DNA from: Pyxidicoccus sp. MSG2
Lineage (GTDB): Bacteria > Myxococcota > Myxococcia > Myxococcales > Myxococcaceae
Direction of reading: 5' to 3'
Assembly (NCBI RefSeq): GCF_026626705.1
Contig: NZ_JAPNKC010000001.1
Span: forward strand, 9,256,001 to 9,320,000
Length of the DNA: 64,000 bases
Shown here one piece after another: positions 49,850-58,213 of the stretch. The notes below the pieces were generated by a model that ran no database searches, had not been told where the DNA came from, and was given only the letters and a program-made list of their open reading frames with translations. Both the position numbers and the translations under genes were made by a program. Every line of letters starts with the position of its first letter. Positions within the stretch are counted from its first letter, which is position 1.

Positions 49850-49877
49850 TTTTCGCACAGCGGGTGGGCCGCGAAAA
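49850..49877. promoter_or_regulatory. Inverted repeat upstream of the NRPS gene
   Basis: TTTTCGC and GCGAAAA form perfect 7-base arms around a 14-base GC-rich spacer, 76 bases upstream of the NRPS start. It is the most AT-rich and symmetric element in the intergenic region and could be an operator or a leader hairpin. No convincing -35/-10 or -24/-12 pair was identified. The factor is unknown. Confidence 0.35.
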
Positions 49878-50072
49878 TGGGGCAACGTCAGTGGGCCTCC
49901 CTCCACATCCATGGCTGGCTGGCTGCTTCATCTCCTCTATGCTCCCGCCGTGATGTGGATGCCCCAGGATGGCCAGACAGGGCTCGCGGACTCCTGGAGG
50001 GCTCCGCGCACCCGCTGGCATCGTCTGAAGCAGGGCCACCCTCCGCCGGAGGGCCAGGCCCGGCGGGGGGTC

Positions 50073-50939
50073 ATGGCCCAGGCGAGAGTCTCGCGCGCGC
50101 TCGAGCACCCTCGCAGGCTCCTGCACGTGGCGAAGTCGGCGGGCGGCCTCCTCGTCGTCAGCGAGGATGACGAGGGCCGGCGGTACCTGCAGTTCGGCTG
50201 GCTCGGCGCATCCCAGAGCGTGGTGTGGCCAGGCTTCCCCCTGCGGCTGGAGTCGGACTACACGCGCGCCATGGTGGCGGCGCTGGCCTTCGTGGCCGAG
50301 CCCCGGCGCATCCTGGTGGTGGGGGTGGGAGGTGGCGCCGTCCCGATGTTCCTCCGCGACGTGCTCCCCCAGGCCCACCTCGACGTGGTGGATCTCCACC
50401 CGGAGGTGTTGGACGTGGCCCGGCGCTACTTCGGCTTCCGTGAGGACGCGGCACTCCAGGCCCACGTGGCGGATGCGCGACGCTTCATCGAAACACCGGG
50501 CCCGTCCTACGACGCCATCCTCCTGGACGCCTTCGACCCCCGTGGCATCCCGCCACCGCTGGCCACCCGGGAGTTCCTCCTCGCGGCCCGCGCCCGCCTG
50601 TCACCGGGCGGTGTGGTGGTCGGCAACGTGTTGAGGTTGGAGGGCCGGGTGAACTCCTCCATGGCGCCCATCTGGAAGGAGAGCTTCGCCCAGCTCTACG
50701 CCTTCACCGTGGAGGAGTCCTCCAACCAGGTCCTGGTCGGACTCCCGGATGCGACGAAGCGCTCCCGAGCGGAGCTGAACGCGCGCGCCGACAGGCTCAC
50801 CCGGGAGTGGGGCACACCCTTCAACCTGCGCACCCGGATGGCCCGCCGCTATCAGGGCCCCGCGGCTCAGGGGGACGCCGTCTGCACGGTGGAGCGCAGC
50901 AACTCTCCGTCGGGGCCGTACTCACGCAGGGTCCGGTAG
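50073..50939 (+). CDS. Spermidine-synthase-fold protein (SAM-dependent)
   Basis: This soluble protein of about 288 residues has the Rossmann core of polyamine aminopropyltransferases. VVGVGGGAVPMFLRD is the nucleotide loop, VVDLHPEVLDVARRYF the acidic ribose strand, and AILLDAFDP the post-beta4 segment. It lacks the canonical putrescine-binding gate motifs, so it may be a methyltransferase-like relative rather than a true spermidine synthase. The ATG at 50073 follows a G-rich ribosome site; in-frame ATGs upstream to 49911 are possible. The end overlaps a small convergent gene by 73 bases. It starts 298 bases from the divergent NRPS start, and no functional link is evident. Confidence 0.75.
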   Translation: MAQARVSRALEHPRRLLHVAKSAGGLLVVSEDDEGRRYLQFGWLGASQSVVWPGFPLRLESDYTRAMVAALAFVAEPRRILVVGVGGGAVPMFLRDVLPQAHLDVVDLHPEVLDVARRYFGFREDAALQAHVADARRFIETPGPSYDAILLDAFDPRGIPPPLATREFLLAARARLSPGGVVVGNVLRLEGRVNSSMAPIWKESFAQLYAFTVEESSNQVLVGLPDATKRSRAELNARADRLTREWGTPFNLRTRMARRYQGPAAQGDAVCTVERSNSPSGPYSRRVR

Positions 50940-51139
50940 TTGCCCTCGGTATAGGCAACCACCTTGACCACCGGGACGAGCCCCTTCTTCGTCGGGGCGT
51001 AGCGCAGGGGCTCGGGGACCTCGGAGATGTCCACCCGCTCGGTCTCCGTCTGCGTCGTCCCGTCGATGTAGACGATGGTGCCCGGGTGCTTCGGTGCCTG
51101 GCTCAAGGATGCCTCCGGCCGCGCGTCAGCGCCCCCCAC
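50867..51139 (-). CDS. Small hypothetical protein downstream of the metalloprotease-like gene
   Basis: This 90-residue frame begins with GTG inside the last codons of the preceding gene (14-base overlap), which suggests translational coupling. The C-terminal two thirds have a beta-strand-like pattern with charged turns (GTIVYIDGTTQ, VVKVVAYTEGNYRTL, REYGPDGELL). There is no signal peptide or known domain. Its tail overlaps the convergent spermidine-synthase-like gene by 73 bases, so one of the two ends could be over-extended. If the upstream gene is an effector, this could be its partner or immunity protein; that is inference from position only. Confidence 0.45.
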   Translation of the reverse strand: MGGADARPEASLSQAPKHPGTIVYIDGTTQTETERVDISEVPEPLRYAPTKKGLVPVVKVVAYTEGNYRTLREYGPDGELLRSTVQTASP

Positions 51140-52589
51140 CCACCATCTGGTCGAGGATGCGGAAGCGCTCCGGCATCATCGCACGGACCTCGGCTTCCTG
51201 GGGCGTGCCGCGGACGCGCTGGTAGAGCACCAGCGACTCGGAGAAGTCCTCCCCCGGAGCGTTGGCCGCGTAGTTCGAGGGCCGGATGCCATCGCGCTGG
51301 ATGGCGTTGCGCCAGTCGCCCCAGCGCCGGCCGCTGTTGTCATCGCCCCAGCGCCGCATCGACAGCGTGTGCCCCGTCTCGTGGATGAGGCTGTCGTTGA
51401 TGACCGCCTGCGGCTGCGGGTGCTGCGACGGATAGATGGTGATGTTCCCATCCGCGCCCGCCGTCATGTACGAGCGGAAGTTCTGGGCGTTGGGGTCGTT
51501 CGCGTAGCGGCTGCGCCAGTACGCGTCCTGCGGATTCTGTCCCGGCTCCACGTTCACCTGGTTGACGAGGGCGCGGCTGGCCGGCGGGAGCACCGCGAGG
51601 CCCTGAGCGACCTGTTCGATGGTGGGGCTGTGGCCGTTCGCCGGGTTGGGGTTGCGCGGCATGAACACGGGGATGCGCCGCCCGTCCAACTCCACCTCGT
51701 AGCGGTTGGCGGCGGCCGTGCCCGAGCTGAAGTTGTGGTTGGGCACCTGGGTGGGCCCGAAGATGGTGGTGGTCTGCAGGCGGGGCTGCGGCGTGGGGCC
51801 ATGGAGGCCCGAGACGACGCGCGGCGCGGCCGGCTGCCGGGTGAGGAAGTCGTTCAGTTGGGCCTGCTGTCCCTGGGCATTCGCCCCCTGGAACGCGGCG
51901 CTGCCCATGACTCCGTCCAGCGCCTGCCGGGCCGGGTTGGACAGGACGTTGGTGCCACCGACGAGGTTCAGGAGCCGGTTCTGGTCCGCGCCGGGCATGC
52001 TCGCGAACCCCGGCGACGTCGCGAGCCGGGTGAGCGTCTGCCGCGCGGCCGGGTCATTGGGGTGACGGGAGAGCTGGCCCAGGGCGTTGTTCCGGGTCGC
52101 CTCATCCAGGCCGCGGAAGTTCGGATTGCTCGCCAGGCCGCCGAGCTGCTCGGTGAGCTGGCGGTCGACCGGCGCCTGGCCCTGGAGGTCCAGCATCGCC
52201 CGCTGGTTCGAGGGCGGGAGCTGGGCGAAGCCGTCATTCGTCGCCAGCTCACGCAGGTTCTGCTGGGCGATGGGAGAGTTGCCCGCCGCCCGCGCGCGCT
52301 CCAGGACGGCCGTCTGGGTGGCCTCGCCCAGCCGGGTGAACCCCGGGTCCCCGCGCAGCGCCTCCTCGGGAGGACGGGCCGGAGGGGGCGGCACCCGGGC
52401 GGGGTTCGCGCGCGCGGCCCGGGCCGGAGTGTAGGTGTCCCGCTCTCGCTCCCGTGCGGCGGAATTCGGGGCGGGCGCCAGCTGCGGTGGGGGAGGGGGC
52501 GCCTGGACTTCGACTTCGTTGGGCTGGACCTCTTCCACCTGTCCCGTGGAGGTCCGCGTGACGCGCTCGCCAATCCGCATGTTGCCCAT
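51126..52589 (-). CDS. HExxH zincin-like protein with tandem helical repeats
   Basis: This 487-residue protein has three parts. The N-terminal part is Pro/Gln-rich (VQAPPPPPQLAPAP) and disordered. The middle (about 90-250) consists of repeats with the pattern GFxxL...Q..L (DPGFTRLG, NDGFAQLP, NPNFRGLD, SPGFASMP). The C-terminal part carries HETGH (His403, Glu404, His407) followed by EDFSESLVLY, whose Glu could be the third zinc ligand as in lethal-factor-like zincins. There is no signal peptide. Repeat-plus-zincin architecture without a signal suits an effector delivered by another route, but this is inference. The ATG at 52589 follows GAGGGG; the upstream extension is spurious. It is coupled to the small gene after it. 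Confidence 0.6.
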   Translation of the reverse strand: MGNMRIGERVTRTSTGQVEEVQPNEVEVQAPPPPPQLAPAPNSAARERERDTYTPARAARANPARVPPPPARPPEEALRGDPGFTRLGEATQTAVLERARAAGNSPIAQQNLRELATNDGFAQLPPSNQRAMLDLQGQAPVDRQLTEQLGGLASNPNFRGLDEATRNNALGQLSRHPNDPAARQTLTRLATSPGFASMPGADQNRLLNLVGGTNVLSNPARQALDGVMGSAAFQGANAQGQQAQLNDFLTRQPAAPRVVSGLHGPTPQPRLQTTTIFGPTQVPNHNFSSGTAAANRYEVELDGRRIPVFMPRNPNPANGHSPTIEQVAQGLAVLPPASRALVNQVNVEPGQNPQDAYWRSRYANDPNAQNFRSYMTAGADGNITIYPSQHPQPQAVINDSLIHETGHTLSMRRWGDDNSGRRWGDWRNAIQRDGIRPSNYAANAPGEDFSESLVLYQRVRGTPQEAEVRAMMPERFRILDQMVGGGR

Positions 52590-52726
52590 GTCCCCTCGAC
52601 TCCTGTCCTGGCACTCCCACTGGGGGTGGTGACTGATTATCGGGGGGGGCGCGCGGAAGTTGCGTCCGGGGGACGGTGGGTCTCTGGCCGTGGGAGGCGG
52701 GCCTCTGTCATCTTCCCGCGCACGCA

Positions 52727-54805
52727 ATGAAAGCGCCCCTCCGCCTCCCGACTCCGCCCGTGAGCATGCGCTTCCAGGGGTTCGTCTTCCTGGGCTCGTT
52801 CCTGCTGTTCCAGGTGGAGCTCATCGTCGCGCGCCTGCTGCTGCCCGCGTATGGGAGCAGCGCGGCGGTGTGGACGACGTGCATGATGTTCTACCAGGGC
52901 GTCCTGTTACTCGGTTACCTGTACGCGGGCCGGCTGTCGTCCCACGTGCTGTCGGGGCGCTACCGCTGGGCGCACCTGGCCTTCGTGCTGTTCCCGGTGG
53001 TGACGTTCCCCTTCCACCTGACGAGCGTGGCGCTGCCTCCCATCGTGGCCATCCTCGTCACGCTGGTGCTGTCGCTCGGCTGGCCCTTCCTGGCGCTGTC
53101 CACCACGAGCATCGTGGCCCAGGGCTGGCTCACGCGCACCGGGCACCCGGCCCGCAACGACCCGACCTTCCTCTACGGTACGTCCAACGCGGGCGCGCTG
53201 CTGGCGCTCTTGACCTTCCCCTTCCTGGTGGAGCCGGCGCTCGACACGCGCGCGCAGCTCGGCGTCTGGTACGCCGCCTACGGCGCCTTCGTGCTGCTCA
53301 CCGCGCTGTGCATCCGGACGGTGCGGCCCGCGGACGCGACTTCCGGAGGCGCTGCGGTCACTGTCTCCGGACCGGCGCCCCGGACGAGCCTCACCGCGAG
53401 GCTCGCGTGGCTGATGCTCGCGGCGAGCGCCAACGCGTTGTTGATGGCGGTGACGAACGTCCTCACGCTGGATGCGTCCATGCCGCTGCTGTGGATCGTC
53501 CCGCTCACGCTCTATCTGCTCACCCTCATCCTCAGCTTCGCGCGGAGCCCGCTGACGCCCGAGCGGCTCCACCGCCTGTGCATGGCGGGGCTGGTGGTGG
53601 CGGCGGGGGCGGCCGTGGCGGCACTGCTGCGAGTCCCCTCGGTGCTCCCGTCGCTCGCGCTCCACGGCGCGGTGCTCTGGGTGGCCTGCCTGCTGCTGCA
53701 CGCGAGCCTGGCGCGGTGCCGGCCCGAGGAGCCGCGCCTGCTGGGCTCGTACTACCTGCACATCTCCGTGGGCGGCTGGCTGGGCACGGCGCTCATCGTG
53801 CTGGGCGTGCCGCTGCTGTTGGGCTCGCTGGCCATGGCCTACGTGGACTACGGCGTGGCGGGGCTGCTCGTGCTGGCGGCGCTCTTCGCGCGGGACGTCG
53901 CGCTGAAGGAGCGGGGCGAGGCCCGTCACCGGCGCGCGCCACTGCTGGCGGCGGGGGCGGCGGTGGCCATGGCGGGCATCCTGGCGCTCGCGGCGGTGAA
54001 GTTGCTGCACAGCCGCGTCGACGGTGCGCGGACGTTCTACGGCCTCTACACCGTGAAGGACGAGAACGGGCTGCGCATGTTCCAGCACGGCAGCACGGTG
54101 CACGGGGTGGAGCGAATCGCGGCGGAGGCCCGGGGCGAGCCCCTCCTGTATTACCACCGGGGCTCGCCCGTGGGCCGCGTGCTCACGGAGTCCTCGTCGC
54201 GAGCGCGCGTGGCGGTGGTGGGGCTCGGCATCGGGAGCCTCGCCGCCTATGGGCGCGGGGGCGAGCAGTGGGACTTCTACGAGCTGGACCCGGAGGTGGA
54301 GCGGCTCGCCCGCAGCCACTTCACGCTGCTCGGGAGGAGCGCCGCGGCGGTGCGGGTCGTCACCGGTGATGCGCGGCTGCGCCTCCAGGAAGCGGAGGAG
54401 CAGGCCTACGACGTCATCATCCTGGACGCCTTCTCCAGCGACTTCGTCCCCACGCACCTGCTCACGCGGGAGGCGCTCGGCCTGTACCTGCACAAGCTGA
54501 GGCCCGGAGGGCTCCTGCTGTTCCACATCTCCAGCCGGCTGTTCGACCTGGCGCCGGTGCTCACCCGCCTGGGCGCGTCGCTCGGGCTGCAGTGCGCGCT
54601 CAGCGGCGCCGAGTCACTGAGCGAAGCGGAGCTGGACCGGGGCCTGTCCCCGAGCCGCTGGTTCGCCCTCACCTCGAGCCCACTCCAGGCCCGGTGGCTG
54701 AACGAGCACCTGGGATGGAGCGAGGTGCGTGCGTCCGAGGACCTGCTGTCACGCCGGGTGTGGACGGACGACTACGTCAATCTGCTCCAGGCCCTGCGCT
54801 GGTAG
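52727..54805 (+). CDS. Fused membrane-transporter-like and spermidine-synthase-fold protein
   Basis: This 692-residue protein has many hydrophobic helices in residues about 15-430. A C-terminal aminopropyltransferase-like domain follows (VAVVGLGIGSLAAYG, FYELDPEVERLARSHF, VIILDAFSSDFVP). This fusion is known in many bacteria as MFS/spermidine-synthase-like protein; its reaction is not established. The first helix region (FQGFVFLGSFLLFQVELIVARLL, residues 15-37) is typical. The start at 52727 has a weak ribosome site; ATG 52766 is an alternative. It is transcribed divergently from the zincin-like gene and is the second protein of this fold within 5 kb. Confidence 0.8.
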   Translation: MKAPLRLPTPPVSMRFQGFVFLGSFLLFQVELIVARLLLPAYGSSAAVWTTCMMFYQGVLLLGYLYAGRLSSHVLSGRYRWAHLAFVLFPVVTFPFHLTSVALPPIVAILVTLVLSLGWPFLALSTTSIVAQGWLTRTGHPARNDPTFLYGTSNAGALLALLTFPFLVEPALDTRAQLGVWYAAYGAFVLLTALCIRTVRPADATSGGAAVTVSGPAPRTSLTARLAWLMLAASANALLMAVTNVLTLDASMPLLWIVPLTLYLLTLILSFARSPLTPERLHRLCMAGLVVAAGAAVAALLRVPSVLPSLALHGAVLWVACLLLHASLARCRPEEPRLLGSYYLHISVGGWLGTALIVLGVPLLLGSLAMAYVDYGVAGLLVLAALFARDVALKERGEARHRRAPLLAAGAAVAMAGILALAAVKLLHSRVDGARTFYGLYTVKDENGLRMFQHGSTVHGVERIAAEARGEPLLYYHRGSPVGRVLTESSSRARVAVVGLGIGSLAAYGRGGEQWDFYELDPEVERLARSHFTLLGRSAAAVRVVTGDARLRLQEAEEQAYDVIILDAFSSDFVPTHLLTREALGLYLHKLRPGGLLLFHISSRLFDLAPVLTRLGASLGLQCALSGAESLSEAELDRGLSPSRWFALTSSPLQARWLNEHLGWSEVRASEDLLSRRVWTDDYVNLLQALRW

Positions 54806-54866
54806 CGGGCCCGCTCCGGAGCCGGAGGCCGCGGGATGCGCGGCGGCCCCCGGCCATGAGGCCTTC

Positions 54867-55901
54867 TCACTCGATGATGGGGCAGGGCGGGAAGTCGCAC
54901 GACATGCCGCAGTCGCCGCCGCAGGAGTACTCCTCACCGGGGTCGCACAGGCCGTTGCCGCAGTAGCCGCAGTCCGCCTCGCACATGCCGTACTCCAGGT
55001 CCGAGCAGGTGCCGTCGCCGCAGACCGGGCAGTCGATGGTGCACGTGGAGGACTCGTTCGTCTCACAGAGCCAGTTGCCGCAGACCGGCTGGCAGTCGCT
55101 CGCGCAGTTCAGGTTGTTCTCACCGGGGTGGCACGTCCCGTCTCCGCAGACCGTCTGGCCGCAGTTCAGGATGGAGGTGTCCGCGGCGAGGCTGCGCACC
55201 CAACCCGCGGTGGCGTCCACGCGCGTGGCGACGTCGTCATGCCCACCCGTCCAGCCCTGGCGGTGGCTGTGCACGCCAATCTGGCAGTCACCCCCGCGGA
55301 ACGCCGGCCCGCCGGAGTCACCCTGGCACAGCCGCGCGCTGCTGTTGTCCCACTGGATGGTGAGCGGGTCGACGTCGTGGATGACGTTCCAGCCCTGCCG
55401 CTTGATGCCGTACCCGGTGCTGGTGTCCCAGACGGTGCAGCCAAAGCCGACGATGTTGACCGTCGAGTTGTTGCTCGGGGTGGTGTTGGCGATGCGGGTG
55501 GGGACGATGCCACTCATCGCCTGGAAGTCCCCGCTCAGCTTCAGCACCGCGATGTCATTGTGGTAGTTGCCGCTGTCGTAGTTGGGATGCTTGGTATACG
55601 TGCCCGAGAGGCAATAACTGTTGCTACAGAAGCTGCCGTACTGGCCCTGGTAGTCCACGCAGTGCGCGGCGGTAATCACCGTGCGACGGCCGATGAGCGT
55701 GCCCGTACAGCCGGACGGGTAGACGAGACCCACCGAGGGGTGACCGTTGTCGACCGTTCCATTGATGATTTCCGACGAGCTGGACTCGAGCGCGACGTCC
55801 TCGCCGGGCACCTGCGGCGCCTGCTCCGCGGTGTCACATCCCGCGAGGGCGAACGCAAGCAACACTCCGAACCTAGACAGAGAGATTCCGACCTTCGACA
55901 T
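54867..55901 (-). CDS. Trypsin-like serine protease, lipoprotein with cysteine-rich C-terminal repeats
   Basis: The signal ends FALAGC (Cys22), predicting lipid anchoring. The protease domain begins at IINGT (45-49), where activation cleavage would occur. The triad is complete: His80 in TAAHC, Asp116 in HNDIAVLKL, Ser196 in CQGDSGGP. Asp at the base of the S1 pocket is not obvious, so specificity is open. From about residue 245 there are four units of the type CGDGTCxxxE...C..DC, a disulfide-rich module common at the ends of secreted myxobacterial proteins. The start follows GGAGGAA. An outer-membrane or surface protease is likely. Confidence 0.88.
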   Translation of the reverse strand: MSKVGISLSRFGVLLAFALAGCDTAEQAPQVPGEDVALESSSSEIINGTVDNGHPSVGLVYPSGCTGTLIGRRTVITAAHCVDYQGQYGSFCSNSYCLSGTYTKHPNYDSGNYHNDIAVLKLSGDFQAMSGIVPTRIANTTPSNNSTVNIVGFGCTVWDTSTGYGIKRQGWNVIHDVDPLTIQWDNSSARLCQGDSGGPAFRGGDCQIGVHSHRQGWTGGHDDVATRVDATAGWVRSLAADTSILNCGQTVCGDGTCHPGENNLNCASDCQPVCGNWLCETNESSTCTIDCPVCGDGTCSDLEYGMCEADCGYCGNGLCDPGEEYSCGGDCGMSCDFPPCPIIE

Positions 55902-56268
55902 GGGTGTGTTCCTCCAGGCATCGCCATGGGCGACGGGGCCACGCCAGGAGCAAGGTCTGGCGGGTGCCTCTAGTTCTGGAACGAAATGACCCGCCGGAAG
56001 TCGCGTACGTCTTTTTTGAGTGCGGCAATCGGCAGTCGAAGGCCGCTCTGCCTGGATGCCCACACGACGAGGCACGAGAGCGCCGCGATGCCCAGCACGT
56101 GACCGCTGCCGCTCACCGAGCTGGAGTGGCGCTACCTGTGGGAGGGCTTCCAGCGGCCGTCCGCGGAGGCCCGCCTCCACGCTGTTCGAGTGGTTCGCGG
56201 CCCACCCCGAGTCTCCCGCCCGCACCGCGCCGTCGACGTGAGGTAGACTCCCGGGCATCTTGCCCTCC
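55902..56268. other. Divergent intergenic region between protease and LytS-like kinase
   Basis: There are 367 bases between the two divergent starts. The left part holds the protease ribosome site and a short T-rich tract near 56013-56018. The right part (56103-56241) contains decayed coding sequence, annotated separately. No strong promoter or palindrome was seen. Confidence 0.45.
56103..56241 (+). pseudogene. Frameshifted coding remnant
   Basis: One frame reads PLPLTELEWRYLWEGFQRPS then AEA with strong third-position GC. The good codon usage then continues in another frame as STLFEWFAAHPESP, ending in a TGA. Joining the two needs one frameshift near 56175-56185 and gives a plausible helical C-terminus. 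An in-frame stop lies just upstream and no start is present. It looks like the last 45 or so codons of a lost gene. The family is not recognised. Confidence 0.35.
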
Positions 56269-57399
56269 ATGGAGAACGCATCGCCCCGTGCGTGGCGACG
56301 GTGGGCGTGGCTGGCCTCGGTGTGGACCGTGCCGGCGACGCTCGCCGCCGTGGAGACGTACTTCTTCAGCCGCCTCGGGCCGCAGCCGCTGCCCCTGTGG
56401 CGGGCCTTCGCCTCGCAGCTCCCGGCCTGGTACGTGTGGCTGCCCGCCACGCCCGCGCTCGTCCACCTGTCGCGCCGTTTGCGCCTGGGGCTCCCGTTGA
56501 AGGCCCGCGCCGTCGGCGGGCACCTGGCCGCGTGCCTCGGCGTCGGCGGCCTCTTCGCGCTGGTGTACACGTTGTGCCACGTGGCGTTCATGCCCGCCAT
56601 GGCCAACCTGCCGCCGCTGCCCCTGGTGGTGCTGCGCTACTGGCTGGGCTGGATGCCCATGATGGCCATGACGTACGCGGCGGTGGTGGGCGTGGCGTAT
56701 GCGGTGGACTCGCAGCGGCGCGCCCGGGAGAACGAGCGGCAGGCCGCGGCGCTCTCGGTGCAGCTCGCCGAGGCCCGCCTGCAGGCGTTGCAGACGCAGC
56801 TTCACCCGCACTTCCTCTTCAACACCCTCAACGCCATCGTCGTGCTGGTGCGTGAGCAGGAGACGGACACGGCGGCCCGGATGCTGGTGCTGCTCAGCGA
56901 CATCCTCCGCCGGTTGCTCCAGCAGGGGGCCACGCAGGAGGTGCCCCTGCGCGACGAGGTGGCCGTGCTGTCGCGCTACCTGGAGATTCAGCAGCTTCGC
57001 TTCCAGGACCGGTTGCGCGTGGACTGGGACGTGGACTCGGGTGTGCTGGATGCGCGCGTGCCGAACCTGGTGCTCCAGCCGTTGGTGGAGAACGCCATCC
57101 GTCACGGCGTGTCCATGCGCTCGGCGGCGGGCGTGCTGCGCATCCGTGCCCGACGCGAGGGCGACGTGCTGGAGCTGGCGGTGATGGATGACGGGCCGGG
57201 ACTGCCGGCGGGCTTCGAGCTGGAGCGCAGCCCCGGCATCGGTCTGTCCAACACGCGCGCCCGGCTGGCCCAACTCTACGGAGACGCCGGGCGCGTCAGC
57301 GTGGCCAGTGTGGCAGGAGGCATTGGCACCGTGGCCACCGTCCTGCTGCCGCTGCGAGAGGACAGCACCGCCTCCGCGGAGAAGCATGCCCATGGCTGA
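56269..57399 (+). CDS. LytS/AlgZ-type sensor histidine kinase
   Basis: This 376-residue membrane kinase has four predicted helices in residues about 12-150, then a coiled linker (ENERQAAALSVQLAEARL). The His_kinase domain of the LytS class is marked by QLHPHFLFNTLNAI with His179. An ATPase domain follows (LVENAIRHGV, DDGPGLP, GIGLSNTRARL). No extracellular sensor domain is present, so the helices themselves may sense the signal. The ATG at 56269 is preferred over a TTG at 56260. It overlaps the LytTR regulator gene by 14 bases and the two form one operon. Confidence 0.88.
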   Translation: MENASPRAWRRWAWLASVWTVPATLAAVETYFFSRLGPQPLPLWRAFASQLPAWYVWLPATPALVHLSRRLRLGLPLKARAVGGHLAACLGVGGLFALVYTLCHVAFMPAMANLPPLPLVVLRYWLGWMPMMAMTYAAVVGVAYAVDSQRRARENERQAAALSVQLAEARLQALQTQLHPHFLFNTLNAIVVLVREQETDTAARMLVLLSDILRRLLQQGATQEVPLRDEVAVLSRYLEIQQLRFQDRLRVDWDVDSGVLDARVPNLVLQPLVENAIRHGVSMRSAAGVLRIRARREGDVLELAVMDDGPGLPAGFELERSPGIGLSNTRARLAQLYGDAGRVSVASVAGGIGTVATVLLPLREDSTASAEKHAHG

Positions 57400-58204
57400 G
57401 CTGCGCGTCCTGCTGGTGGATGACGAGCCGCTGGCCCGCAGGGGCCTGCGTCACGCGCTGTCTCGGCACCCCGAGGTGACGGTGTGCGGGGAGTGTCGCG
57501 ACGGGCGCGAGGCGGTGACGGCCATCCGCGAGCTGCGGCCGCACCTGGTGTTGCTCGACGTGCAGATGCCGGAGCTGGACGGCTTCGGCGTCATCCGCGA
57601 GGTGGGCGTGGGGCAGATGCCCGCGGTCATCTTCATCACCGCGTACGACGCCTTCGCCGTGCGCGCCTTCGACGTGCACGCGGTGGACTACCTGGTGAAG
57701 CCCTTCGCGGACGAGCGCTTCGACGAGGCATTGCACCGAGCCCGGCAGCGGCTGCGCCAGGGCGAGGCGGTGGAACTGGGCCGCCGGCTCGCGGGCCTGC
57801 TCGCGGACACGCCCGCGCCTCCAGTCCCCGCACCCCCGTCGGAGCCCAGGTCCGAGCGTCCGGCCGAGTCCGCGGGCCGCCTCCTGGTGAAGGTGGGCAC
57901 CCGCTCCGTGCTGGTCTCCGTCGCGGACCTCGACTGGATAGAGGCGGACGACTACTGCGTCACGCTGCACGTGGGCGCCCAGGAGCACGTCCTGCGCGAG
58001 AGCCTCGCGGCGCTGGAAGCGCGACTCGACGCGGAGCGCTTCGTGCGCATCCACCGCTCGGCCATCGTCAACGTGGAGCGCATCCGCGAGCTGCACCACG
58101 CCTCGCCCACGGAATTGCTGGTGGTGCTGCACACGGGGCAGCGGCTGCGGGTGAGCCGCAACCGCCGCGAGCACCTGGAGCGCCGGCTGGGCCGGGCCCG
58201 ATAG
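57386..58204 (+). CDS. LytTR-family response regulator
   Basis: A receiver domain (LLVDDEPLARRGL, Asp58 in LVLLDVQMPELDGF, Lys in YLVKPF) is joined by a Pro-rich linker (PAPPVPAPPSEP) to a LytTR DNA-binding domain in the last 100 residues. Motifs there are VSVADLDWIEADDYCV, VRIHRSAIVNVERI and VSRNRREHLERRL. It is the partner of the preceding LytS-like kinase. The ATG at 57386 follows GGAG; ATG 57392 is an alternative. Target genes are unknown; no obvious LytTR direct-repeat site was identified nearby. Confidence 0.9.
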   Translation: MPMAELRVLLVDDEPLARRGLRHALSRHPEVTVCGECRDGREAVTAIRELRPHLVLLDVQMPELDGFGVIREVGVGQMPAVIFITAYDAFAVRAFDVHAVDYLVKPFADERFDEALHRARQRLRQGEAVELGRRLAGLLADTPAPPVPAPPSEPRSERPAESAGRLLVKVGTRSVLVSVADLDWIEADDYCVTLHVGAQEHVLRESLAALEARLDAERFVRIHRSAIVNVERIRELHHASPTELLVVLHTGQRLRVSRNRREHLERRLGRAR

Positions 58205-58213
58205 TGCGCACGC

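Noticed and set aside
54828..54844. Hairpin after the fused spermidine-synthase-like gene
   Set aside because: The stem is only six bases in a GC-rich background, too weak to call a terminator.
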